NCBI RefSeq assembly: GCF_001279775.1
Contig: NZ_LGDG01000265.1
Coordinates: 1 to 47,284, forward strand
Reading direction: 5' to 3'
DNA from: Streptomyces sp. MMG1533
GTDB lineage: Bacteria; Actinomycetota; Actinomycetes; Streptomycetales; Streptomycetaceae
Length of the DNA stretch: 47,284 nt
The translations under genes and the position numbers were made by a program. The notes beneath the pieces were generated by a model that searched no databases, was not told the origin of the DNA, and saw only the letters and a program-made list of their open reading frames with translations. Positions 40,013 through 47,185 of the stretch are shown here, in pieces. Position 1 is the first letter of the stretch, and every line of letters begins with the position of its first letter.

Positions 40013-40732
40013 TCACTTCCTGCGGGTCATGGCCCGCTCCGCAGCCTCCCAGTGCGCGTCCGCCGCCCAGAGCCGGGCAAAGGCGCGTACCGCCTCGTCC
40101 GCCGAAGTGCCGTCCGAGACAACGCGCTTGATCTGCCCGGCCGGAGTGGTGGCCAGGGACCGGGCCAGGGTGCGCCAGCCCTCCTCGAACGAGTCCCGCG
40201 TGAGGACCCGGTCCACGAGGCCGAGCCGCTCGGCCTCGGCGGCGTCCAGCACGGCTCCCGTTCCCGCGAGCAGCAGGGCCCGGCCCCGGCCGACCAGGGC
40301 GGCGAGCCGCTCGGCGCCACCCCACGCGGGCATGATCTCCAACGTCGCCTGGGTGAAGCCGATCCGGATGTCGTCCGCGGCCACACGGATGTCGGCGGCG
40401 ACGGCGACCTCGGCCCCGCCGCCCAGCGCATGGCCGTTGAGCGCGGCGATCACGGGTGCGGGGAAGTCCGCGATCCGGTCGCAGATGCCGCGCATCCGCC
40501 AGGCCATCGCCGCCGCCTCGTCCTCGGTGCGGATCGCGGCGAGTTCCTTCAGGTCGCCGCCGGAGACGAACGCCCGGTCTCCGGCCCCCCTGATCACCAG
40601 GGTCCGGGCACCCGCGGCCGCGTCGAGCGCCTTCTCCAACTCGCCCATGGTGTCGAGCGAGATGGCGTTGCGCGCGTGGGGGCGGTCGATGGTGACGACG
40701 GCCAGGCCCTGGTCCAGTTCGAGGTCGATCAC
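40013..40732 (-). CDS. enoyl-CoA hydratase/isomerase family protein
   Basis: The 239-residue crotonase-fold protein has the oxyanion-hole segments AFVSGGDLKEL and ALGGGAEVAVAADIRV. The first catalytic Glu (GGGAE) is kept, while the second, usually in a PE motif before GxGG, is replaced (GFTQATLEIMPAWGG), so hydration chemistry may differ. GTG 40732 was chosen because GGGGGG precedes it; ATG 40759 would start inside a palindrome and has no ribosome site. It is the only intact minus-strand gene among the plus-arm genes and diverges from the acyl-CoA ligase. Confidence 0.88.
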   Translation of the reverse strand: MIDLELDQGLAVVTIDRPHARNAISLDTMGELEKALDAAAGARTLVIRGAGDRAFVSGGDLKELAAIRTEDEAAAMAWRMRGICDRIADFPAPVIAALNGHALGGGAEVAVAADIRVAADDIRIGFTQATLEIMPAWGGAERLAALVGRGRALLLAGTGAVLDAAEAERLGLVDRVLTRDSFEEGWRTLARSLATTPAGQIKRVVSDGTSADEAVRAFARLWAADAHWEAAERAMTRRK

Positions 40733-40757
40733 GTGATTCCCCCCGAGGGATATTGGC

Positions 40758-40776
40758 ATTCTCACATGGCGAGAAT
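40758..40776. promoter_or_regulatory. 19-bp dyad between hydratase and ligase genes
   Basis: ATTCTCACATGGCGAGAAT has perfect 6-bp arms around seven bases. It contains the GAGAA half-site seen at 34858 and 42045, in everted orientation. The location in the divergent hydratase/ligase region fits an operator of the same regulator. Confidence 0.6.
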
Positions 40777-40859
40777 AGCGTATGCGCCGCCGATCGCCCG
40801 CTCGTCCGACCGGGCACCGCCCCGGCGGAGCCGCCCGCAGTACCGGAGGGAGCAGACCC

Positions 40860-42044
40860 ATGCGAAAAATCCCTGCAGAGCTGGTCGAACGCTATGAAGC
40901 GGAGGGCTGGTGGACCCGGGACTCGATCGGGGACCCGCTGACCCGAGGCCTGGCGGCCGCCCCCGACACCGAGTTCCGGGTGCACTCCGCCGTACGTCCC
41001 TGGTCCGGCACCTTCAAAGACGTCGAACGGACCGCGCGCAGGCTCGCCGGCGGACTGCGCGAGCGAGGGGTGGTCCCCGGCGACACCGTCGCCTTCCAGC
41101 TGCCCAACTGGATGGAGGCCGCGGCCGTCTTCTGGGCGTCGGCGATCCTCGGGGCGGCCGTGGTGCCGATCGTCCACTTCATCGGCATGGTGAACGCGTT
41201 CCTGATCCCCGTCCTGGACGGCGCCCCGGTCCACCTCGTCGACGTGTGGGACCCGGGCCGGGCACTGGAGTTGATGGCCCGCCACGACGTCCACGTCGGC
41301 GGCGGGGCCCCGTACTACGTCACCAGCCTCCTCGACCACCCCGACTTCACCGCCGGACATCTGCGGCACATGCGATACGCGGGCCTGGGCGGCGCGTCCG
41401 TCCCGGCGGCCGTGACGACGCGGCTGGCGGGTCTCGGCATCCGGGTCTTCCGCGCGTACGGCAGCACCGAGCACCCCTCGATCACGTCGTCCCGGTACGA
41501 CGCGCCCGAGCCCAAGCGGCTGTTCACGGACGGGCACGTCCTGCCAGGAGTGGAGATACGGCTGGCCGAGGACGGCGAGATCCTCAGCCGGGGCCCGGAC
41601 CTCTGCCTCGGCTACACCGACCCGGCTCTGACGGCGAGCGCGTTCGACGACGACGGCTGGTACCGCACCGGCGACATCGGCACGCTCGACGAGGACGGCT
41701 ACCTCACCATCACCGACCGCAAGTCCGACCTGATCATCCGGGGCGGCGAGAACATCAGCGCGGCGGAGGTCGAGGAGGTGCTGCTGACGGTGCCCGGGAT
41801 CGCGGAGGCCGCGGTGGTGTCCGCCCCCGACGCACGGCTCGGCGAGCACGCGGCGGCCGTCGTCCGCATGCTGGCGGGACATCCCCTCCCCGCACTCGAA
41901 GAGTTGCGCGCCCACTTCGACCGGGCCGGGCTGGCCAGGCAGAAGTGGCCCGAGGAACTGCACCAGGTCGAGGACTTCCCGCGCACGCCGAGCGGCAAGG
42001 TCCAGAAGTTCCGACTACGCCGGGACATTGCCGTACGCAATTGA
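40860..42044 (+). CDS. acyl-CoA ligase (AMP-forming) with the ATP-binding segment deleted
   Basis: The 394-residue ANL-family protein keeps the N-terminus IPAELVERYEAEGWW, the acyl-binding AYGSTEHPS, YRTGDIG, DLIIRGGENIS and the C-terminal GKVQKFR Lys motif. Between AAVVPIVHF and IGMVNAFL about 130-150 residues normally present are missing, including the SGTT...PKG ATP loop. No such loop occurs anywhere in the frame. The join lies at HF, a repeated pair in intact relatives (VHF and GHF), suggesting deletion by short homology. It is therefore probably inactive, though still a full in-frame gene with GGAGGGAG before ATG 40860. Confidence 0.85.
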   Translation: MRKIPAELVERYEAEGWWTRDSIGDPLTRGLAAAPDTEFRVHSAVRPWSGTFKDVERTARRLAGGLRERGVVPGDTVAFQLPNWMEAAAVFWASAILGAAVVPIVHFIGMVNAFLIPVLDGAPVHLVDVWDPGRALELMARHDVHVGGGAPYYVTSLLDHPDFTAGHLRHMRYAGLGGASVPAAVTTRLAGLGIRVFRAYGSTEHPSITSSRYDAPEPKRLFTDGHVLPGVEIRLAEDGEILSRGPDLCLGYTDPALTASAFDDDGWYRTGDIGTLDEDGYLTITDRKSDLIIRGGENISAAEVEEVLLTVPGIAEAAVVSAPDARLGEHAAAVVRMLAGHPLPALEELRAHFDRAGLARQKWPEELHQVEDFPRTPSGKVQKFRLRRDIAVRN

Positions 42045-42061
42045 AGAGAATATGGTTCTCT
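42045..42061. promoter_or_regulatory. palindrome before the amidohydrolase gene
   Basis: AGAGAATATGGTTCTCT has perfect 6-bp arms around five bases and begins at the ligase stop. Its reverse form GAGAACCATATTCTC matches the element at 34858-34872 at 13 of 15 bases. It lies 21 bp before the amidohydrolase ATG, so binding would block a short-leader promoter or elongation there. Confidence 0.7.
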
Positions 42062-42082
42062 CAAATCGCAAAGGAGGGTCTC

Positions 42083-43261
42083 ATGCCGTCGCGCACGCTG
42101 CCGTTCCCGCTCTTCGATGCGGACAACCATCTGTACGAGACCGAGGAGGCGCTGACCAAGCACCTCCCGAAGGAGTACGCGGGCACGATCGAGTACGTGC
42201 AGGTCCGCGGTCGTACGAAGATCGCGATCCTGGGTCAGATCAGCGAGTACATCCCGAACCCCACCTTCGAGGTGGTCGCCCGCCCCGGCGCGATGGAGGA
42301 GTACTTCCGCGTGGGCAACCCCGACGGGAAGACCCGCCGGGAGATCTTCGGCGAGCCGATGCGCTCGATCCCGGCCTTCCGTGAGCCGGGACCGCGCGTG
42401 GAGCTGCTGGACGAGCTCGGGGTCCAGCGGACGCTGATGTTCCCGACGCTGGCCAGCCTCGTCGAGGAGCGGATGCGCCACCACCCCGAACTGATCCACG
42501 CGGTGATCCACTCGCTCAACGAGTGGCTGTACGAGACCTGGTCGTTCAACTACAAGGACCGCATCCTCACCACCCCGGTGATCACCCTGCCCATCGTCGA
42601 GAAGGCGATCGCCGAGCTCGACTGGGCCGTGGAGCGCGGCGCGAAGGCGGTGCTGATCCGGCCCGCGCCGGTGCCCGGGTACGGCGGCTCGCGCTCCTTC
42701 GCGCTGGAGGAGTTCGACCCGTTCTGGAAGCGCGTCGTGGAGAGCGGCGTGCTGGTCGCGATGCACTCCTCCGACAGCGGGTACGCCAAGTACACCAGCG
42801 ACTGGGAGGGCAGCACCGTCGAGATGCTGCCGTTCAAGCCGAACGCGTTCCGCGCGGTGTCCGAGTGGCGGCCGATCCAGGACGCGGTGGCGGCCTGGGT
42901 GTGCCACGGCGCCCTGTTCCGCTTCCCCGAGCTGAAGATCGCCCTGATCGAGAACGGTTCCTCGTGGGTTGCGCCCCTGCTCGACCAACTCTCCGACGTC
43001 TACAAGAAGATGCCGCACGAGTTCCTCGGCGACCCGGTGGAAGCCATCAGGAACAGCATCCATGTCAGCCCGTTCTACGAGGAGGACCTGGGCGAACTGG
43101 TCGACCTCATCGGCGTCGACCGGGTGCTGTTCGGCTCGGACTACCCGCACCCGGAGGGTCTGGCCCAGCCGACGTCGTACATCGACGCCATCAAGGGACT
43201 GAGCGAGACCGACCAGGCCAAGATCATGGGCGGGAACCTGGCCAGGCTGATCCCGGCATGA
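42083..43261 (+). CDS. amidohydrolase-family metal-dependent hydrolase
   Basis: The 392-residue TIM-barrel protein belongs to amidohydrolase_2 (ACMSD-like). It begins LPFPLFDADNHLYE, has VAMHSSDSG with a mid-barrel His (about residue 230), CHGALFRFPELKIALIENGSSW and the final metal Asp in LFGSDYPHPEGLAQP near residue 352. The first metal motif is DNH rather than DxHxH, as in many actinobacterial members linked to CoA-thioester catabolism. A strong AAAGGAGGG precedes ATG 42083. It probably cleaves a C-C or ring bond; reaction unknown. It overlaps the next ligase gene by four bases. Confidence 0.9.
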   Translation: MPSRTLPFPLFDADNHLYETEEALTKHLPKEYAGTIEYVQVRGRTKIAILGQISEYIPNPTFEVVARPGAMEEYFRVGNPDGKTRREIFGEPMRSIPAFREPGPRVELLDELGVQRTLMFPTLASLVEERMRHHPELIHAVIHSLNEWLYETWSFNYKDRILTTPVITLPIVEKAIAELDWAVERGAKAVLIRPAPVPGYGGSRSFALEEFDPFWKRVVESGVLVAMHSSDSGYAKYTSDWEGSTVEMLPFKPNAFRAVSEWRPIQDAVAAWVCHGALFRFPELKIALIENGSSWVAPLLDQLSDVYKKMPHEFLGDPVEAIRNSIHVSPFYEEDLGELVDLIGVDRVLFGSDYPHPEGLAQPTSYIDAIKGLSETDQAKIMGGNLARLIPA

Positions 43262-44688
43262 AGTGGGAGTCCGTCCCGCAGATGGTGCTGAGCGCGGCCG
43301 ACCGCTTCGGTGACGCCGAAGCGGTCGTCGACGGCCCGCTCCGCCTCACCTTCGCCGAACTCACCGACCGGGTGCGGAAGGCCGCCGGCGCGTTCGCCTC
43401 GCTGGGCGTGGAGAAGGGCGACCGGGTGGCGATCTGGGCGCCCAACTCGGCGGAGTGGATGGTCGCCGCCTTCGGCCTGCTGACCGCCGGCGGGGTGCTG
43501 GTCCCGGTCAACACCCGGTTCAAGGCGGACGAGGCGCACGACATCGTCACCCGCAGCGGCGCCAAGGCCCTCCTGGTCCAACAGGGCTTCCTGGGGCTGG
43601 AGTTCGCGGGCCCGCCGGGGGTGCCGGTGATCGACCTGAAGGGCGGCTTCCTCGGCAGCGGTCGGCCGCTCGAACGCGAGGTGAGCGGCCAGGACGTCTG
43701 CGACATCATCTTCACCTCGGGGACGACGGGCCGGCCCAAGGGCGTCCTGATGAGCCACGCCCAGAACCTGCGGCTGTTCGCCGAGTGGTGCGACCTGGCC
43801 GATCTGCGGGAGGGCGACCGCTATCTGGCCGTCAACCCGTTCTTCCACATGTTCGGCTGGAAGGCGGGCTGTATCGCCTCCCTGATCCGGGGCGCCACCG
43901 TCCTGCCCGTTCCGGTCCTTGACATGGACCACGTGCTCGACCTGGTGGAGCGCGAGCGGGTGACCATGCTGCCCGGCCCGCCCACGCTCTACCACGCCCT
44001 GCTGCAGACCCGGGCCCGCGGCGACCGGGACCTGTCCTCGCTGCGCGCCGCGGTGACCGGGTCCGCCGACATCCCGGTCGAACTCGTGCGCCGGATCAGC
44101 ACCGAACTCCCCTTCCGGTCGATCATGACGGGGTACGGCCTGACCGAGGCGGGCACCGTCACAGCCTCGCGGGCCGGCGACTCCTTCGAGGACATCGCCC
44201 GGACCGTCGGCACCCCGTGCGAGGGCCTGGAGGTCCGCATCGCCGCCGACGGCGAGGTCCTGGTGCGCGGCTACAGCGTGATGCTCGGGTACCTCGACGA
44301 CCCCGCCGCCACCGCCGAGGCGATCGACAAGGACGGCTGGCTCCACACCGGCGATCTCGGCACACTCGACGACCGGGGCCGGCTGAGGATCGTCGGCCGC
44401 AAGAAGGACATGTTCATCGTGGGCGGCTTCAACGCCTACCCGGCCGAGATCGAGGGCTTCCTGCTGGAGCACCCGGCGGTGGTACAGGTCGCGGTGGTCG
44501 GCGTCCCGGACGAGCGACTGGGCGAGGTGGGAAAGGCCTTCGTGGTGCCGCGCAGCCCCGTGTCGGAGGGCGAGCTCATCGCCTGGAGCCGGGAGCGGAT
44601 GGCCGGATTCAAGGTGCCCCGGTCCGTTGAGTTCCGCGAGGAGTTGCCGCTGACCGCCACGGGCAAGGTGTTGAAGGACCAGCTATGA
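43258..44688 (+). CDS. acyl-CoA synthetase (AMP-forming)
   Basis: The 476-residue ANL enzyme is complete. The ATP loop is IIFTSGTTGRPKGVLMSH (about residues 150-167), followed by YGLTEAGTV, GWLHTGDLG, GRKKDMFIVGGFN and the C-terminal catalytic Lys in LPLTATGKVLK. FadD-type members activate fatty, branched or aromatic acids to CoA thioesters. The ATG overlaps the amidohydrolase stop (ATGA). It probably supplies the activation step that the deleted ligase at 40860 no longer can. Confidence 0.94.
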   Translation: MKWESVPQMVLSAADRFGDAEAVVDGPLRLTFAELTDRVRKAAGAFASLGVEKGDRVAIWAPNSAEWMVAAFGLLTAGGVLVPVNTRFKADEAHDIVTRSGAKALLVQQGFLGLEFAGPPGVPVIDLKGGFLGSGRPLEREVSGQDVCDIIFTSGTTGRPKGVLMSHAQNLRLFAEWCDLADLREGDRYLAVNPFFHMFGWKAGCIASLIRGATVLPVPVLDMDHVLDLVERERVTMLPGPPTLYHALLQTRARGDRDLSSLRAAVTGSADIPVELVRRISTELPFRSIMTGYGLTEAGTVTASRAGDSFEDIARTVGTPCEGLEVRIAADGEVLVRGYSVMLGYLDDPAATAEAIDKDGWLHTGDLGTLDDRGRLRIVGRKKDMFIVGGFNAYPAEIEGFLLEHPAVVQVAVVGVPDERLGEVGKAFVVPRSPVSEGELIAWSRERMAGFKVPRSVEFREELPLTATGKVLKDQL

Positions 44689-44701
44689 ACGGAGATCCAT
44701 C

Positions 44702-44968
44702 GTGCCGATGAAGCACGCCGCGGAGCTGACGGCGGAGATGTCCCTGAACCGGATAGCGCGTCTCGACGAGGAGATCATCGGGCTCCTGGCCCGCCGCCGG
44801 GCGATGGCGCAGGAACTCCCGCCGCCCGCCCGGGCCCGCGCCGTCGACCCCGACTTCGCGGAGACGGTACGGGAGATCACGACCCGCTACCGCCAGGAAC
44901 TGGGCGGGGCCGGTGAACTCGTCGCCCGTGCCGTCATGGTGCTGTGCCATCCGGACCGGCAGTCCTGA
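44702..44968 (+). CDS. small helical protein, chorismate-mutase-like
   Basis: The 88-residue all-helical protein contains SLNRIARLDEEIIGLLARRRAMAQEL, which resembles the first helix of AroQ-type chorismate mutases (R-x2-LD-x-x-I-x-x-LLARR). The other catalytic positions cannot be checked by eye, and the C-terminal helix (TVREITTRYRQELGGAGELVARAVM) is plausible for that fold. GGAG lies 7 bases before GTG 44702; ATG 44708 is possible. It starts 13 bases after the synthetase stop and belongs to that operon. A structural or regulatory role is equally possible. Confidence 0.65.
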   Translation: MPMKHAAELTAEMSLNRIARLDEEIIGLLARRRAMAQELPPPARARAVDPDFAETVREITTRYRQELGGAGELVARAVMVLCHPDRQS

Positions 44969-44979
44969 ACGGACTTCGG

Positions 44980-44996
44980 TGCGGCCGGCTGCCGCA
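44980..44996 (+). terminator. weak hairpin after the small helical gene
   Basis: TGCGGC (44980-44985) and GCCGCA (44991-44996) form a 6-bp stem with a CGGCT loop just past the stop. It could end the 40860-44968 transcript, in keeping with a new promoter about 100 bp downstream. Confidence 0.35.
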
Positions 44997-45090
44997 TCGG
45001 TGCGTACAAAGCGCCGGCTCGGCGCCGAGGGCCCTCCCCCGGACACCAGGACAGTGGCGAAGAGCACAGGTGACGGGCGGAGGGCCGCCG

Positions 45091-45120
45091 TTGACATGCT
45101 CTCGAATTTGGCCGTACAAA
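45091..45120 (+). promoter_or_regulatory. promoter giving a near-leaderless CoA-transferase transcript
   Basis: TTGACA (45091-45096) and TACAAA (45115-45120), 18 bases apart, make a good vegetative-type promoter. The expected start point falls about at the ATG (45129), so the mRNA would have little or no leader. No Shine-Dalgarno is present, which agrees. Confidence 0.6.
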
Positions 45121-45128
45121 TGGGCCCC

Positions 45129-46322
45129 ATGAGCGTCCCGCAGCGTCCCCTGTCCGGGATCACCGTGGTCAGCCTGGAACAGGCCGTGGCCGCTCCTTTC
45201 GCCACCCGGCAGCTCGCCGACCTCGGCGCCCGTGTGATCAAGGTGGAGCGACCGGGCGACGGCGACTTCGCCCGCCGGTACGACACGACCGTCCACGGCC
45301 ATTCCAGCTACTTCGTCTGGCTCAACCGCTCCAAGGAGTCCCTCACTCTGGACCTGAAGGACCCGCGGGGCCTGGAGATCCTGCACCAACTGCTCTGCGG
45401 CGCCGACGTGTTCGTCCAGAACCTCGCACCGGGCGCCACCGACCGCCTCGGCCTCGGCGCGGCCGCCCTCGCCGAGCGACACCCCCGGCTGATCCCGTGC
45501 ACGATCTCCGGCTACGGCACCTGGGGCCCATGGGCCGACCGCAAGTCGTACGACCTGCTGGTGCAGTGCCAGACCGGTCTGGTCTCCCTGACCGGAACCG
45601 CCGACGAGACCGCTCGCGTCGGGATCTCCGTCGCCGACATCGCCGCCGGGATGTACGCCTACAGCGGCATCCTCACCGCCCTGTACACGCGCGCCACCAC
45701 CGGTACGGCACACCCGGTGGAGGTCTCCCTGTTCGAGGCGCTGGCGGAGTGGATGGGCCAGCCCGCCTACTACACCCGGTACGGCGGCACACAGCCCGCG
45801 CGCCTGGGCACCCAGCACGCCACCATCGCGCCGTACGGCGCCTTCACGGCCGCCGACGGCAAGGACGTGCTGTTCTCCATCCAGAACGAACGCGAGTGGA
45901 TCGCCCTGTGCGCCGGCTTCCTCGGCCGCCCCGAACTCGCCGACGACCCGCGCTTCGCCACCGGCTCCGACCGGGTCGCGCACCGCGAGGAGCTCAACGC
46001 CGTGGTGGCCGAACGCTGTGCCCGGTCCGACCTCGCGGAGATCCTCCAGGACCTGGAGGGCATCGGGGTCGCCTGCGCCGGGGTCAACGACGTCGCCGCG
46101 TTCCTCGACCACCCGGTCCTGGCAGCCCGCGACCGCTGGCGCGAGGTGGGCGTGCCGGGCGGCGCCACGGTGCGGGCGCTGCTCCCTCCCGCAGACCTCG
46201 CGGGCCTGCCCGCGCGAATGGACCCCGTCCCGGCGGTGGGCGAACACACCGGGGCGATCCTCGCCGAACTCGGCCGCAGCCGCGACGACATCGAGGCGCT
46301 GCGCGCCGACGCGGTGGTGTGA
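45129..46322 (+). CDS. CaiB/BaiF-family CoA-transferase or acyl-CoA racemase
   Basis: The 397-residue class III CoA-transferase has LSGITVVSLEQAVAAPFATRQ, LADLGARVIKVERPGDGDFAR, NRSKESLTLDLKDPRG and the catalytic Asp in DRKSYDLLVQCQTGL (about residue 140). It differs enough from the CaiB protein at 36521 to suggest a separate substrate. ATG 45129 has no ribosome site but sits at the expected start point of a clear promoter, so leaderless translation is likely. The frame is also open upstream to 44913, but that stretch overlaps the previous gene and lacks family sequence. Confidence 0.9.
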   Translation: MSVPQRPLSGITVVSLEQAVAAPFATRQLADLGARVIKVERPGDGDFARRYDTTVHGHSSYFVWLNRSKESLTLDLKDPRGLEILHQLLCGADVFVQNLAPGATDRLGLGAAALAERHPRLIPCTISGYGTWGPWADRKSYDLLVQCQTGLVSLTGTADETARVGISVADIAAGMYAYSGILTALYTRATTGTAHPVEVSLFEALAEWMGQPAYYTRYGGTQPARLGTQHATIAPYGAFTAADGKDVLFSIQNEREWIALCAGFLGRPELADDPRFATGSDRVAHREELNAVVAERCARSDLAEILQDLEGIGVACAGVNDVAAFLDHPVLAARDRWREVGVPGGATVRALLPPADLAGLPARMDPVPAVGEHTGAILAELGRSRDDIEALRADAVV

Positions 46323-46326
46323 GACC

Positions 46327-46426
46327 TGCCGTGGAGGAGACACGAGTGGCTGCCGTGGAGGAGACACCAGCGATGAGCGTGGCGGTCGCGGCGCGGTCGG
46401 TGGCGCGGGGTGGGCCGCATGGTTGA
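46327..46426 (+). repeat. 24-bp direct repeat with overlapping leader ORF before gntR
   Basis: TGCCGTGGAGGAGACAC occurs at 46327-46343 and 46351-46367, period 24. Each copy carries GGAGGAG. A frame from GTG 46331 (or ATG 46373) reads VEETRVAAVEETPAMSV onward and stops at 46426, inside the start of gntR (ATG 46419). It may be a duplicated translation-initiation region or a coupling leader peptide. Confidence 0.5.
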
Positions 46427-47165
46427 GCCGGCACAGCGCGAAAGCACGTATCTGCGGCTCGCCCGTGAGCTGCGGACGGCGATCCTGCGGCACGACTATC
46501 CCGAGGGCGTACGGCTGCCCACGGAGGCCGAGCTGGCGGAGCGGCACCGCGTCAGCAGGCAGACCGTGCGGCGGGCGTTCCAGGATCTGGTCGCCGAGGG
46601 GCTGGTCCACCGGGTGCCGGGCCGCGGCACCTTCGCCGCGCCCCGCGAGGAGCAGTACCTGCGCCAGTTCGGCTCGGTGGACGACCTGATGGGGCTGTCC
46701 ATCGACACCCGCATGGACGTCGTCACACCCCTGCACCGCCGCGTCGACGTCGACGCGGCGGGCCGCCTCGGCCTGCACACCGACCGGGTGTACAAGCTCG
46801 CCTTCCTCCGGCTGCACGAGGACACCGCGTTCTGTCACACCTCCGTCTTCCTGCCGCCCGGCGTCGGACGGCTGCTGGAGCCGGTTCCGGAGCTGGCGGA
46901 GCCCGGCACCCCCAGCGCCTTCACCGTCATCGGCCTGCTCGACGGACGGCTGCCCGAGCCGATCGCCGAGGCCGAGCAGAGCATCACCGTCGCGGAGGCC
47001 ACGCCCGAACTCGCGGGGCATCTGGGCTGCGAACCGGGCCGGGCGCTGCTGCGCATCGACCGCGTCTACCAGTCGGTCGCCGGACAGCTCGTGGAGCTGG
47101 CGATCAGTCACTTTCTGCCCGAGCACTACTCGTACCGTGTGCGGCTTCGCCGCAGCGGTCGCTGA
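46419..47165 (+). CDS. GntR-family (HutC-type) transcriptional regulator
   Basis: The 248-residue regulator has a GntR winged helix (YLRLARELRTAILRHDYPEGVRLPTEAELAERHRVSRQTVRRAFQDL in pieces, then GLVHRVPGRGTFAAP) and a UTRA-type effector domain (VYKLAFLRLHEDTAFCHTSVFLPPGVG, GRALLRIDRVYQSVAGQLVELAISHFLPEHYSYRV in pieces). ATG 46419 is preferred over GTG 46410. It lies between the second CaiB gene and etfB and is a candidate local regulator of the catabolic locus, with an acid or CoA-thioester as possible ligand. Confidence 0.9.
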   Translation: MVEPAQRESTYLRLARELRTAILRHDYPEGVRLPTEAELAERHRVSRQTVRRAFQDLVAEGLVHRVPGRGTFAAPREEQYLRQFGSVDDLMGLSIDTRMDVVTPLHRRVDVDAAGRLGLHTDRVYKLAFLRLHEDTAFCHTSVFLPPGVGRLLEPVPELAEPGTPSAFTVIGLLDGRLPEPIAEAEQSITVAEATPELAGHLGCEPGRALLRIDRVYQSVAGQLVELAISHFLPEHYSYRVRLRRSGR

Positions 47166-47185
47166 CACGGAAACAGGAGAGGGTT

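Noticed and set aside
44913..45128. Upstream extension of the second CaiB protein to residue +72
   Set aside because: It would overlap the preceding gene, lacks class III CoA-transferase sequence and contains the promoter and a hairpin; ATG 45129 fits the family start.
44934..47168. Long minus-strand frame opposite the second CaiB gene and gntR
   Set aside because: Both genes beneath it have clear domains on the plus strand. The opposite frame reads as Gly/Arg/Ala-rich sequence without any recognisable fold.
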